From: Deltaproteobacteria bacterium
Lineage (GTDB): Bacteria > Myxococcota_A > Polyangia > Haliangiales > Haliangiaceae
DNA length: 52,695 nucleotides
NCBI GenBank assembly: GCA_025353585.1
Contig: JANXOM010000326.1
Span: forward strand, 1-52,695
Reading direction: 5' to 3'
The position numbers were made by a program, and so were the translations under genes. Of this stretch, positions 1 through 8,502 are shown in pieces. The notes beneath the pieces are model-generated. The model ran no database searches and was not told the DNA's origin. It saw nothing but the letters and a program-made list of their open reading frames with translations. Within the stretch, counting starts at the first letter, position 1; every line of letters starts with the position of its first letter.

Positions 1-39
1 GAGGGGTTAGGTGTTGCGCTCATCGATTGAATCCAAGCT

Positions 40-120
40 GGCCCCTTTGTTAGTCCGAAGTTCGGACTAACAAAGGGGCCAGGCCCCTGTTAGGCCGAAG
101 TTCGGACTAACAAAGGGGCC
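40..120. repeat. Two tandem inverted-repeat units downstream of the LigD-type gene
   Basis: Positions 40-59 and 61-80 are perfect 20-base inverted arms around one central G. A second unit, 82-100 and 101-120, has an identical right arm (TTCGGACTAACAAAGGGGCC at 61-80 and 101-120) but a shortened left arm with a base change. The unit period is about 40 bases. The block lies just past the stop of the minus-strand gene ending at 144. It could act as a transcription terminator without a T-tract or be a REP-type interspersed repeat. The near-identical tandem copies favour a repeat family. Nothing else is seen in bases 1-143. Confidence 0.75.
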
Positions 121-143
121 AGGCCCGAGTGGGAGACGACGGG

Positions 144-1436
144 CTACTCGTCGCGCGTCATGCCCGCGTACTCGAGCTTCGGGTCGTAGTCGGGGTCCAT
201 CGGCTCCGGCGGCGGACGTTGCGCCTCGGGCACGCTCTTCAAGTTGATCCGCACGCGGTACCACGCCGTCGCGCGGCCGCGATTGGTGTCGACGAGGACG
301 TCCGCCGGCGCGAGGTACGCGGCGACCGCCGGGTGCCGCGCCTTCCAGCGCTCGAGCCCCGCGAGCGCATCGGGCTTCTGCTTCGCCTGCGCGATCGTGA
401 TGACGGGCAGCTTCGCGCGCGGCGGCGCGGCGGCCTTCTTCGCGCGGCTCGGCGTCACGCGCGGCGCCTCGCCCTCGCCCTTCGCGAAGTGCGGCGGCCA
501 CGGCGCGTCCGCCTCGCCCTCCGCTTCCTGCGCGGCCGCGAGCGCGAGCAGCTTGTCGAGCCGCCCCGGCGCGGCGTCGATGCCCGCGTGCGCGTCGCCC
601 TGCGCGGCGAATCGCTCGGGCACCGTGAACAGCGTGTAGTCCGTCGGCGTGCAGCGCAGGAACTCGTCCCACGGCAGCGGCATCGAGACGCGCGCCTCCG
701 GCGTCGGCCGCACCGAGTAGGCGCTGCAGGTGGTCCGGTCGCGCGCGTTCTGGTTGTAGTCGACGAACACCCCGTGCCGCTCCTCCTTCCACCACTTCGC
801 CGTGGCGATCGCAGGCGCCCGCCGGGCGACTTCTCGCGCGAACGCGAGCGAGGCGCGGCGCACCTTCACGAACGGCCATTCGGGCACGATGCGCACCCAC
901 ACGTGCGCGCCGCGCGAGCCGCTCGTCTTCACCCAGCCGACGAGATCCATGTCCGTCAGCACCTCGCGCGCCACGGCGGCGACATCGCGGATCTGCTCCC
1001 AGGACACGCCCGGGACGGGGTCGAGGTCGACGCGCAGCTCGTCGGGCCGATCCATGTCCTCGGCGCGTACGGCGTGCGGGTTGAGGTCGAGGCAGCCGAG
1101 GTTCACGACCCAGACGAGCTGGGCCGCGTTGTTCACGACGACCTCGTCGGCGCTGCGGCCGGACGGAAACGTGAAGCGCGCCGTGTCGATCCAGGCCGGC
1201 TGCTTGCCGTCGACGCGCTTCTGATAGAACGGCTCGCTCTCGGCGCCGTTGACGAAGCGCTTCAAGATCATCGGCCGGCGCGCCACGCCGCGGAGCGCCC
1301 CGTCGGCGACGGCGAGGTAGTAGCGCACGAGCTGGAGCTTCGTGATCCCCGCCTGCGGGAAGTACACCTTGTCGGGGTTCGACACCGTGACCTCGCGGCC
1401 GCCGATGTCGAGGAGCTCCTTCGGCGTCTTCGCCAC
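144..1436 (-). CDS. LigD-type DNA polymerase/primase domain protein (stand-alone)
   Basis: A 430-residue protein related to the polymerase domain of bacterial NHEJ ligase LigD (archaeo-eukaryotic primase fold), which adds nucleotides, often ribonucleotides, at double-strand breaks. Visible family features are an N-terminal GREVTVSNPDKVYFP-type segment, the metal-binding pair in VDLDP, the SGSRGAHVWV motif, and the third acidic residue in VDYNQN. The last ~130 residues are a Lys/Ala/Pro-rich extension with no ligase or nuclease domain. The start is GTG with no clear ribosome site. It is the last gene of a minus-strand run, 24 bases after the FadL-like gene. Ku and an ATP-dependent ligase are not in the window, so its repair partners are unknown. 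Confidence 0.85.
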   Translation of the reverse strand: MAKTPKELLDIGGREVTVSNPDKVYFPQAGITKLQLVRYYLAVADGALRGVARRPMILKRFVNGAESEPFYQKRVDGKQPAWIDTARFTFPSGRSADEVVVNNAAQLVWVVNLGCLDLNPHAVRAEDMDRPDELRVDLDPVPGVSWEQIRDVAAVAREVLTDMDLVGWVKTSGSRGAHVWVRIVPEWPFVKVRRASLAFAREVARRAPAIATAKWWKEERHGVFVDYNQNARDRTTCSAYSVRPTPEARVSMPLPWDEFLRCTPTDYTLFTVPERFAAQGDAHAGIDAAPGRLDKLLALAAAQEAEGEADAPWPPHFAKGEGEAPRVTPSRAKKAAAPPRAKLPVITIAQAKQKPDALAGLERWKARHPAVAAYLAPADVLVDTNRGRATAWYRVRINLKSVPEAQRPPPEPMDPDYDPKLEYAGMTRDE

Positions 1437-1460
1437 GCGCCCGGCTTCTCGTGCTCGGCG

Positions 1461-2702
1461 CTAGTGTCCGAAGCGGCCGCGCAGCGACAGCGACGCGACG
1501 AACGCCGAGATGTCGAACTGGCCCTTGTTCGGCGGCTCGTTACCCGTCGTCGCCGTCTGGCGCGACGTCGGCAGCACGACGAGCAGGCCGAGCGCCACCG
1601 CGTAGTCCGGCGTCACGTGGTACGTGGCGCCGGCCGTGATGTCGTTGCGGTTCGCGTCCGGCAGCTGCACCGTGAGGAACTCCGGCTTGATCGGCGTCGG
1701 ATCATAGATGTACCCGAGGCGCAGCGCGAGGTGCTGCTCCGGCAGGCGGTACTCGGCGCCGACGCGCACCGTCAGCGTGTCCTTGTACTGCTCCTGCGTG
1801 ACCTGGTGCGTGCCGTTCGGCAGCGTGATGTCGAGCGTGTTGAAGCTCGACCAGCCGACCCACGACAGATCCGCCTCGACCTGCAGCGGCTTGATCGGCC
1901 GATACGCGACGCCGCCGGAGATGCTCTGCGGCATCGTCACCGACGTCGCGATCTTGCCGTCGGGCGGCAGGACGCTGCGGTACTCCGGCGCGGAGTTGAA
2001 GTCCGCGTTGCCGGTGTAGTCTTCTTTGACCTTGCTGCGCCACATCACGCCGAGCTCGAGCTGCCGGAGCGCGGCGGGGTGGTACTGGATGCCGGCGCGC
2101 CCGCCGATGCCGGTCGCGGTGCCGCCGAGGTGCGCGCTGCCGCGATCCGTGCCGAAGTAGATCGCCTGCGTGATCTCGACCGTCGACGGCACGATGTCGA
2201 GGCCGCCGCCGATCGAGAGGCCCGGCACGTACTTGCCGAGGTTGATGCCGACGACCGGCGAGATGAAGTACGTGCGGAGCGAGATGTGCTGGAGCACGTT
2301 CGCCGTCGGCGCGTCCTCGGGCCAGTCGATCGCGCTGCCGAACGGCGCGTGGAAGCCGATGCCCACCGCCACGAGATCGTGCACGCGGGACGTGATGAAC
2401 GCGTTCGGCAGGACCTGCGGGCTCGTGGTGGTGGAGAACTTGCTGCCGCCATCGGGCGTGAACGACGCGTTCGCGAACACGAGCGAGCCGCCGACGCTGA
2501 CGGCGGTGCCCTGCCCCACGGCGATGCCGCCCGGGTTGTAGACGATGGACGACGGCTCGTCGTCGGACGCGGCGTTCGCGAAGCCGCGACCCACGGCCTC
2601 GGCGTCGTGCTCGGACAGGTAGAACGCGTTCGCGTGAGCGACGCCGGAGGTCGCGCCGACGGCGGCGAGCGCGGAGATCAAAGTGCTGCGCAAGGTATGC
2701 AT
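1461..2702 (-). CDS. FadL/OmpP1/TodX-type outer-membrane transport protein
   Basis: A 413-residue beta-barrel of the FadL family, which takes up long-chain fatty acids or other hydrophobic compounds through the outer membrane. A signal peptide ends near residue 24 (GVAHA before NAFYLSEHDA). The mature N-terminus carries the family's hatch region, with AEAVGRGFANAA and the SSIVYNPGG motif (usually YNPAG). Repeated amphipathic strands follow. It is 27 bases downstream of a lipase-like lipoprotein on the same strand, which suggests a unit that releases and then imports acyl chains. The substrate cannot be read from sequence. The ATG start is supported by the signal peptide. Confidence 0.88.
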   Translation of the reverse strand: MHTLRSTLISALAAVGATSGVAHANAFYLSEHDAEAVGRGFANAASDDEPSSIVYNPGGIAVGQGTAVSVGGSLVFANASFTPDGGSKFSTTTSPQVLPNAFITSRVHDLVAVGIGFHAPFGSAIDWPEDAPTANVLQHISLRTYFISPVVGINLGKYVPGLSIGGGLDIVPSTVEITQAIYFGTDRGSAHLGGTATGIGGRAGIQYHPAALRQLELGVMWRSKVKEDYTGNADFNSAPEYRSVLPPDGKIATSVTMPQSISGGVAYRPIKPLQVEADLSWVGWSSFNTLDITLPNGTHQVTQEQYKDTLTVRVGAEYRLPEQHLALRLGYIYDPTPIKPEFLTVQLPDANRNDITAGATYHVTPDYAVALGLLVVLPTSRQTATTGNEPPNKGQFDISAFVASLSLRGRFGH

Positions 2703-2729
2703 GATCTGGGAGGTCTCGGGTCGGGGCGA

Positions 2730-4967
2730 CTATTTGTTGGCGAACAGGAACGTGAGCGCGTCGGTCTCGACGCGGGCGGTGCCGAGGATGCCCGCGATAT
2801 TCGGGCCGACCGGCGCGAGCAGCGAGGCGTGCTGGAACGCGTTGCCCGGGAACGCGGGCGTCTGCGTGGCGTCGGCCGGCAGCGTCGGATATCGGAGCCA
2901 GTTGTTCGCGGTGATCGAGGCGAGGAGCGCCGCCGAGGCCGGCGGCGGCGAGGCCTGCGCGTTGACGAGCGTGAACGGATCCGCCGTCTTCGGCGTGAGG
3001 CCCACGAGCGCGCCCTCGTCATCGGTGGCGACGTTCGGCACGACCTGATCGCCGACGACCTCCTGGATGAAGAACTTCTGCGCGGCGAGCTTCGGCGTGT
3101 AGTTCGCGCCGTCCGCCGAATCGAGGATCCAGCGGGCGACGCTCGAGAATTGCACGTAGCCCGGCTGCTGCTGCCACGCGTTTGTCGCGCAGAGCGCGGG
3201 GTGCGAGGCGTCCGCCATGCTGCTCGGCGTGCCGCTCAGGATGCCCGCGCCGATCAGCGCGTCGACGAGCGAGCACGAGATCTGGGGGTTCGCGGTGTTC
3301 TCGAGGATGTCGAGCCAGCCGACGCCGGGGACGTTGAGCACGGCGGCCTTGAGGTCCGCGGTGGCCGTGAACGTCGAGCCCATGATGCCGGCGAGCGAGA
3401 TGCCGATGTACTCGATGTGCGTCTTGTCGACGGCGAGCTGCCCGCAGCCGGCCGGCGTCGGGGTCTCGCCGCACGCGAGGAGGGCCGCGTGCACGCGGTG
3501 CAGGTCGACGATCGACTGGCGGATGTTGTCACGCGTGGTGGCGAGGTCGGCCGAGAGGAACGGCGCGAAGCACTGCGGCGAGACGGACGCGTCGGGCGGC
3601 GGCGACGTGGCGTCACAGCCGAGGGCCGCGCTGTTCGTGACCTGAACGGCGCGCGAGCCGTGCGCGACGAAGTCGATGCCGACCGACGCGAAGCCGAGCG
3701 CCGCGAGCTGCGGGCCGATCGCGATCAGCGTCTCCTTCTTGCTGCCGAGGCCGTGGCCGTACATGACGACGGGCCAGCCGGTGGCGGGCGCGGTGCCCTT
3801 CGGGATCATCGCGATCACTTCAAGAGGCTGGTTTGCATGAATCACGACCGGGCTGACGGGATCGCTCCACGGCCCCGGAATCGGCTTCGTCGCGTCGAAG
3901 GCATTCGGCGAGTCGGACTGATAGACGTCTTCGAGCAGAGCGCCGCCGAGGATGTCCCCGACCTTGTCACACGGGATGTAGCCGCCGTTCGCGGGGTGAT
4001 CGGTGCAGAGCGGGCCGATCGGGCTGGCCTCCAGCACCGCCTGCGAGTTAGCACCACCGCCAGGAACTTGGGAGACGATGCCTGCGAACGGCGTGGTCGG
4101 GACCTTGCCGGCCGGGCTCGTCGCGACGTGCGCGTCGAGGACGTCGGTGGTGGTCTGCGTGTTGAAGTCCCACGCGAGGAGGATCTTGCTGCGATCGGTG
4201 CTCTTGAGGGCGCCGTCGAGGAACGTCAGCGCGCCGGCGTGGGCCTTCCAGAGGAGGTCGATGCCCTGGAGCTGCGCGAGCTGCGTCGGGTCGGTCGGAT
4301 CGAGCGGCGTCGAGTTGGCGGTGACGTTCCCGCTCGCATCGAGGGTGACCGGCTCGACGCTCTGGCGCACGAGCGCCCAGGTGAACGACGGGATGAACGC
4401 CGCGCCGCTGCCGTTGTTGATGCCGGACAGGAGCGCGACGGTGTACGTGCTGCGCTCGTCGAGCGGCACGAGCGGGACGACCGTCAGCGTGTCGACCATC
4501 GTCGCGGTCACGCAGTCGGCCGCGAGGCGCGGGAACTTGCCGAGGAGGATGCGCGTCGGGACGGGCGTGGCCGTGGCCGCGTCGACCGCGGTGCCGCCGG
4601 CGGCGCGCTTGTAGAGGACGACGTCGCTGGCCGTGACGGACGCGGTGTCCGGCGTCTCGGTGAACGTGGCCTGCAGGCCGACCTCGAACGTGCCGAAGCC
4701 GTCGAGCTTGTTCAGGACGAGCGTGCGGAGCTGGGTCTGCACCGGGCTCTCGTTGCACTGCTGCGGCAGGTTGACCTTGCCGGTCGCGGGATCGAGGAGG
4801 AGGTTGTTCGGGAACGGAACGATCTTGTTGGCGGGGTCGAACTCGACGGTCGGGCCAAAACTGGCGCCCAGATCGCCCGAGCCTTCGCCGGGGTCCTGTT
4901 TGATGTCGGGACAGCCCGCGGCGCCGAGGGCGGCCACGACGGCAGTGCAAGCGAGGAGAATGCGCAT
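2730..4967 (-). CDS. Large lipase-like lipoprotein (Pla-1/cef-like alpha/beta-hydrolase)
   Basis: A 745-residue predicted lipoprotein. The start is ATG at 4967, because a hydrophobic leader ending at a lipobox-like LGAAGC follows at once; a longer frame reaching 5018 has no leader. The N-terminal half, with FDPANKIVPFPNNLLLD, resembles the lipase N-terminal domain of extracellular Pla-1/cef lipases. The C-terminal half is an alpha/beta-hydrolase with WPVVMYGHGLGS (oxyanion HG) and GIDFVAHG. The nucleophile elbow reads GISLAG, so the last position of GxSxG is Ala. A TATACT hexamer sits 11 bases before the start (4979-4984, minus strand). Distant relative of the gene at 43343. Enzyme activity is inferred. 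Confidence 0.75.
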   Translation of the reverse strand: MRILLACTAVVAALGAAGCPDIKQDPGEGSGDLGASFGPTVEFDPANKIVPFPNNLLLDPATGKVNLPQQCNESPVQTQLRTLVLNKLDGFGTFEVGLQATFTETPDTASVTASDVVLYKRAAGGTAVDAATATPVPTRILLGKFPRLAADCVTATMVDTLTVVPLVPLDERSTYTVALLSGINNGSGAAFIPSFTWALVRQSVEPVTLDASGNVTANSTPLDPTDPTQLAQLQGIDLLWKAHAGALTFLDGALKSTDRSKILLAWDFNTQTTTDVLDAHVATSPAGKVPTTPFAGIVSQVPGGGANSQAVLEASPIGPLCTDHPANGGYIPCDKVGDILGGALLEDVYQSDSPNAFDATKPIPGPWSDPVSPVVIHANQPLEVIAMIPKGTAPATGWPVVMYGHGLGSKKETLIAIGPQLAALGFASVGIDFVAHGSRAVQVTNSAALGCDATSPPPDASVSPQCFAPFLSADLATTRDNIRQSIVDLHRVHAALLACGETPTPAGCGQLAVDKTHIEYIGISLAGIMGSTFTATADLKAAVLNVPGVGWLDILENTANPQISCSLVDALIGAGILSGTPSSMADASHPALCATNAWQQQPGYVQFSSVARWILDSADGANYTPKLAAQKFFIQEVVGDQVVPNVATDDEGALVGLTPKTADPFTLVNAQASPPPASAALLASITANNWLRYPTLPADATQTPAFPGNAFQHASLLAPVGPNIAGILGTARVETDALTFLFANK

Positions 4968-5024
4968 ATCGGGCCGGCAGTATAGGCCGGTGTCGCGACC
5001 GACGCGAATGCGTGACAACGATCG

Positions 5025-5978
5025 CTACGACGGGGCCCCCGCCGTTGCGACGGCGTCCGCCTCCTTCTGAGGTTTGACGGTCGCGGGGCCGGTGGAGACG
5101 GTCGTCGCGGGCTTATCTGCGTTCTCGTGCTCGTCGGCCAGCTTGGCCGCGGCGGGGCTCGCGTCCTTCCGGAAGTCCGCGAGCACGTCGTTGATCTCGG
5201 CGCCGAACAGCAGCGCCATGTTCGACAGCCACAGCCAGGTCAAGAACACGATGGCGCCGCCGAGGGCGCCGTACGTCGCCTCGTACGAGCCTGCGTGATC
5301 GAGGTAGAGGCCGAACAGCGCGCTGATGCCGAGCCACACCACGACGCCGGCGGCCGCGCCGGGGGTGAAGATGCGGAGAGGGGCGTCGGTGTCCGGCAAA
5401 TATTTGTAGATCACGCTCCACACGAACATGACGAGCACGCCCGCGCCCACCCAGCGGCCGATGCCCCACCCGACATCGAAGACGCCGCCGAGCCCGAACC
5501 GGTCCGAGACCCAATGCCCGACCGCCGGACCGATGACGAGGAGGCCCAGCGCGAGCACCATGATCCCGGACACGCCGAGGGTGACGAGGAGCGCCGTGAC
5601 CCGGCGGCGGATCCAGGAGCGCGTCTCCTTCTTGTTGTGGACGCTGTTGAGGGCCGTGCCGAGGGAGGCGGCACCGCTGGTCGCGCCCCACAGCGCGATC
5701 ACGGCCCCGCCGATGGCGAAGCCCGCACCGGCGGCCTTGGTGAGGGCGGCGATCTTGTCCACGATGAGGTCGCGCGCACTGTGCGGTACCGCCTCAAGTC
5801 CCATGGTGATCCCGTCGGCGACGACGTGGTCGGGGAGGACCAAGAGGGCCATCGTCACGATGAACACGAGCAACGGGAACAGCGCCAGGACGGCGTAATA
5901 CGCCATCATCGCGCCGACATCCGTGATGTTGTCGTCGAGGCACTCGTTGCCGAGACGCTTGAGGAACGCGCGCACCAT
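5025..5978 (-). CDS. YihY/BrkB-family inner-membrane protein
   Basis: A 317-residue integral membrane protein of the YihY/BrkB family, whose transport or envelope role is not settled. The family signature is visible: DNITDVGAMMAYYAVLALFP near the N-terminus, then about six hydrophobic segments, with KYLPDTDAPLRIFTPGA between helices and GALGGAIVFLTWLWLSN near the end. A charged tail of about 50 residues (KPATTVSTGPATVKPQKEAD) is predicted cytoplasmic. ATG at 5978 is chosen; the frame stays open upstream to 6107 only because it reads backwards through the tRNA-Arg gene. It lies 57 bases upstream of the lipase-like gene, on the same strand. Confidence 0.9.
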   Translation of the reverse strand: MVRAFLKRLGNECLDDNITDVGAMMAYYAVLALFPLLVFIVTMALLVLPDHVVADGITMGLEAVPHSARDLIVDKIAALTKAAGAGFAIGGAVIALWGATSGAASLGTALNSVHNKKETRSWIRRRVTALLVTLGVSGIMVLALGLLVIGPAVGHWVSDRFGLGGVFDVGWGIGRWVGAGVLVMFVWSVIYKYLPDTDAPLRIFTPGAAAGVVVWLGISALFGLYLDHAGSYEATYGALGGAIVFLTWLWLSNMALLFGAEINDVLADFRKDASPAAAKLADEHENADKPATTVSTGPATVKPQKEADAVATAGAPS

Positions 5979-6031
5979 GGCCGGAGGGAGTGCAGTGGGT
6001 GTGCCAGGTGGTGCTAGATTCCCGCCGGTCC

Positions 6032-6106
6032 GCGCCCATAGCTCAGTCGGATCAGAGCAACGGCCTTCTAAGCCGTAGGTCGCAGGTTCGATCCCTGCTG
6101 GGCGCA
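6032..6106 (+). tRNA. tRNA-Arg, anticodon UCU
   Basis: A full cloverleaf can be folded by hand. Acceptor GCGCCCA (6032-6038) pairs with TGGGCGC (6099-6105). The D stem is GCTC/GAGC (6041-6044/6055-6058). The anticodon stem is ACGGC/GCCGT with loop CTTCTAA, placing the anticodon TCT at 6067-6069. The T stem is GCAGG/CCTGC with loop TTCGATC. The discriminator base is A6106, and CCA is not encoded. The tRNA reads AGA (and AGG by wobble), rare codons in such GC-rich DNA. A TAGATT hexamer at 6015-6020 could be its -10 box, but no good -35 is seen. It lies head to head with the BrkB-like gene. Confidence 0.96.
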
Positions 6107-6151
6107 CTGATATTAGGTATTTACGAGTGATGAAAATCGAGTCCCGCGGCC

Positions 6152-6425
6152 GGGGACGGAGTCAAAGTTGTCAAGTCTGGGGTCAATCGTTCCCGAGCAG
6201 TTACGATGGCTTGCCTGGGGACGGAGTCAAAGTTGTCAAGCGGGCTCGGCAGGCTCGGGCCGCCAAGGTTCGTTGGTCGTTGTCCGCAAGTCGGACAAAG
6301 ACGCCGTCCCGCGGATGGGGTCGGTCGACCCCTCTGCTTGACAACTTTGACACCGTCCCCAGTTAACCCCGCGAGACGGCTGGGCGTCGCCGTACGGCCC
6401 GATTGACAACTTTGACTCCGTCCCC
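6152..6425. repeat. Four copies of a 23-bp repeat in an inverted-pair arrangement
   Basis: A 23-base unit beginning GGGGACGGAGTCAAAGTTG occurs forward at 6152-6174 and 6217-6239. Its reverse complement (TTGACAACTTTGA...GTCCCC) occurs at 6338-6360, with one change, and at 6403-6425. Both pairs have the same 65-base period, so the block is symmetrical about roughly 6290. This fills most of the gene-free stretch 6107-6597; no open frame with a convincing start or family match was found there. The arrangement resembles REP/REPIN elements mobilised by RAYT (Y1 transposase-like) proteins, but no such transposase is in the window. Confidence 0.85.
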
Positions 6426-6597
6426 GGGAGGCAGGAGCGCGACTGGTGGGAAGGCCGCGCGACGGAGCGCCGCCGCACGCGTGGCCGGGCGGTCCCGGAC
6501 GGCGAACGCCCGAGGTCCGGCCCTCGACGGCGACCTCCGCGACGCGTCCCTGACACTCGCGCGCGTCAGCCCGAGCGCGTGTTAGGTTCGCCGGCCT

Positions 6598-7287
6598 ATG
6601 AGGACGATCGCGTTCGTGATGCTGGCGCTCGCGGCCTGTGGTGGCAAGGAGAGCGGGATCGAGGAGGCCAAGCGACAAGCCGCCATCGAGGACCACGGGA
6701 AGATGGCCGCCTCGCCGCCCGCAAAGAAGATGAGCACGCCGGTGCCGGGCAGCGCGAAGGTCCCGTGCAGCCAGCTCGTCGACATCCCGGCGTTCCAGAG
6801 CGCGCTCGGCGAGACCGAGGCGGTCACCGTCAAGGACAGCCAGGAAGCGGAGGCGGCGGCGTCGTGCTCCCTCGTGCGCGGCGGCAAGCGCCCGACCGCG
6901 GCCGAGCAGACCGCGATGCTGAAGACCAAGAGCCGACTCGGCGTGCTCGCCGGCGACGTGCTCTGCACCGTCAGCGCGTTCTGCTGGACCATCGAGGACG
7001 CCGAGCACTTCCGCAAGCGCTGCGCCGAGACCAAGGGCACGAACGACGACACGATGGGCACGTTCGCCTGCATGACCGTCACCGCCACGGGCGAGGATGA
7101 CGTGCAGTCGTTCAAGTTCTTCGACGAGGATACGAAGTGCATCCTCGGCGTCAAAGGCGGCCCGAGCATGGTGGACAACGACCTGATCCGGAAGTGCGCG
7201 AAGGCCGCGCGCGACTCGATCGGCCCGGCGCAGATCGCCGTCGGCGCGGCCGCCCCTGCGGCTCCCGCGGGCTCGGCGGCCAAGTGA
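6598..7287 (+). CDS. Predicted lipoprotein of unknown function
   Basis: A 229-residue protein with a short leader ending in the lipobox LAAC (Cys14), so it is probably lipid-anchored. The mature part has six Cys residues (in PCSQLVD, ASCSLVR, VLCTVSAFCWTIED, RCAE, FACMTV, KCIL), suggesting disulfides in the periplasm or at the surface. It ends in an Ala/Pro-rich tail. No family was recognised. It starts with ATG nine bases after TAGGTT (6583-6588), with no ribosome-binding site, which fits a near-leaderless message. Its stop codon overlaps the GTG start of the next gene (GTGA), so the two are probably co-translated. Confidence 0.8.
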   Translation: MRTIAFVMLALAACGGKESGIEEAKRQAAIEDHGKMAASPPAKKMSTPVPGSAKVPCSQLVDIPAFQSALGETEAVTVKDSQEAEAAASCSLVRGGKRPTAAEQTAMLKTKSRLGVLAGDVLCTVSAFCWTIEDAEHFRKRCAETKGTNDDTMGTFACMTVTATGEDDVQSFKFFDEDTKCILGVKGGPSMVDNDLIRKCAKAARDSIGPAQIAVGAAAPAAPAGSAAK

Positions 7288-8417
7288 AGCGGCTCGCAAG
7301 GGCGGCGCTCGTCGGGGCGCTCGCGGCGTGCGGCGGCCCGAGCGCCCAGCGCGTCGAGCTGCCCGCCACGAAGCCGCCGCTCGAGATCCAGGTCGGCCGC
7401 TTCGACCCGACGGCGAACGTCCCGGTCGTGAGCCAGGAGATCACCTTCCCTGTCGAGGGCCACACCGTGCCCGCCACGGTTGTCCATCCAACGACCGGCG
7501 TCTGGCCCGCCATCGTCCTCATGGCCGGCAGCGGCCCGACCGACCGCGACTGGAACAACCCGCTCATCACGGGCAAGAACGGCAGCGGCAAGCTCCTCGC
7601 CGAAGCGCTCGCCAAGCGCGGCGCGGTCGTCATCCGCTTCGACAAGGCGGCGACGGCCGCGAACAAGCTGCCGCCCGAGCAGGTCACGCTCGACACGTAC
7701 GTCGACGAGGGACGCGGCGCGCTGACGTACCTGCGTGGGCGCCCGGACGTCGACCCGCACCACATGTACCTCGCCGGTCACAGCGAGGGCGGCATCCACG
7801 CGATCCGCGTCGCGATCGCCGAGGGCGGCCGCATCGCCGGGCTCGTGTTGCTCTCGTCCGCTGGCCGGACGATGAAGGACATCACCGTCGGTCAGCTCGA
7901 CGCGCAGTTCAAGCAGGCCGTGGCTACCGGCCAGGTCCCGGCGGACCTCGCGAAGGCGCAGATGGCCTCCATCTCGTCGGCGCTCGACGACTTCGTCGAG
8001 GGCCGCCCCGTCGATCCAACCGCCGTCAGCGCCATCCCCGCCATCCAGCAGCTGATCGGCGCCATCGTCAACTCACCGAACACGAAGCTCCTGCGCGATC
8101 TGTTCGGGTACGACCCCGGCGGCGCCGTCGGCAAGCTCCGCGTCCCCGTGTTCGTGTTCAACGGCCTCAAGGATATGCAGGCCGACCCGGAGCGCGACGC
8201 CGCGCGCCTCGAGAAGCTCCTCCACGACGCCGGGCAAGACGTGACGCTGTTCCTCGCGCCGGACGCGAACCACGTGCTCAAGCACGAGACGCGCTCGACG
8301 GCCGTCCTGCGCCGCGACCCGACGCTCGGCACGGACAACTACAACGCGCCCGCCGCCGTCCTCGACGAGACGACGATCGCGGCGCTGGGCAACTGGATCG
8401 CGACGCACGACCACTGA
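7284..8417 (+). CDS. Alpha/beta-hydrolase lipoprotein (acyl-esterase/peptidase-like)
   Basis: A 377-residue secreted hydrolase. GTG at 7284 is chosen because it overlaps the upstream stop and starts a leader with lipobox ALAAC. The core shows VEGHTVPATVVHP, MAGSGPTDRDWNNP (oxyanion region typical of COG1073-like hydrolases), GHSEGG with the nucleophile Ser, an acidic residue in FNGLKDMQADPERDA, and a late His in DANHVLKHE, so a full triad is visible. The family includes S9-like peptidases and short-chain esterases, and the substrate is unknown. Translational coupling to the preceding lipoprotein suggests a common envelope role. Confidence 0.85.
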   Translation: MKRLARAALVGALAACGGPSAQRVELPATKPPLEIQVGRFDPTANVPVVSQEITFPVEGHTVPATVVHPTTGVWPAIVLMAGSGPTDRDWNNPLITGKNGSGKLLAEALAKRGAVVIRFDKAATAANKLPPEQVTLDTYVDEGRGALTYLRGRPDVDPHHMYLAGHSEGGIHAIRVAIAEGGRIAGLVLLSSAGRTMKDITVGQLDAQFKQAVATGQVPADLAKAQMASISSALDDFVEGRPVDPTAVSAIPAIQQLIGAIVNSPNTKLLRDLFGYDPGGAVGKLRVPVFVFNGLKDMQADPERDAARLEKLLHDAGQDVTLFLAPDANHVLKHETRSTAVLRRDPTLGTDNYNAPAAVLDETTIAALGNWIATHDH

Positions 8418-8460
8418 CCCGGTACAGGCGCGCGCGTCGCGAGCCGATGATCCGCCGTCG

Positions 8461-8477
8461 TCGGTATTCCATACCGA
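8461..8477. promoter_or_regulatory. Perfect dyad TCGGTAT-TCC-ATACCGA upstream of the 8503 gene
   Basis: Seven-base arms at 8461-8467 and 8471-8477 flank a 3-base centre, 25 bases before the ATG at 8503. A TAAGAT hexamer at 8491-8496, six bases before the ATG, is a plausible -10 box, which would put the dyad over the -35 region where a repressor could bind. No regulator gene is adjacent. The stem is too short and lacks the T-run for a terminator. Confidence 0.4.
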
Positions 8478-8502
8478 GGCCGGCGCGTAATAAGATCACT
8501 CG

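Noticed and set aside
129-4985. Very long plus-strand open frame opposite the LigD, FadL and lipase genes
   Set aside because: It is an antisense shadow created by GC-rich codon use; its translation is Arg/Asp/Glu-rich without any domain, while the minus strand has clear families, leaders and stops.
5979-6107. N-terminal extension of the BrkB-like protein
   Set aside because: The extra 43 codons read backwards through the tRNA-Arg gene; this is a well-known false extension. ATG at 5978 fits the family.
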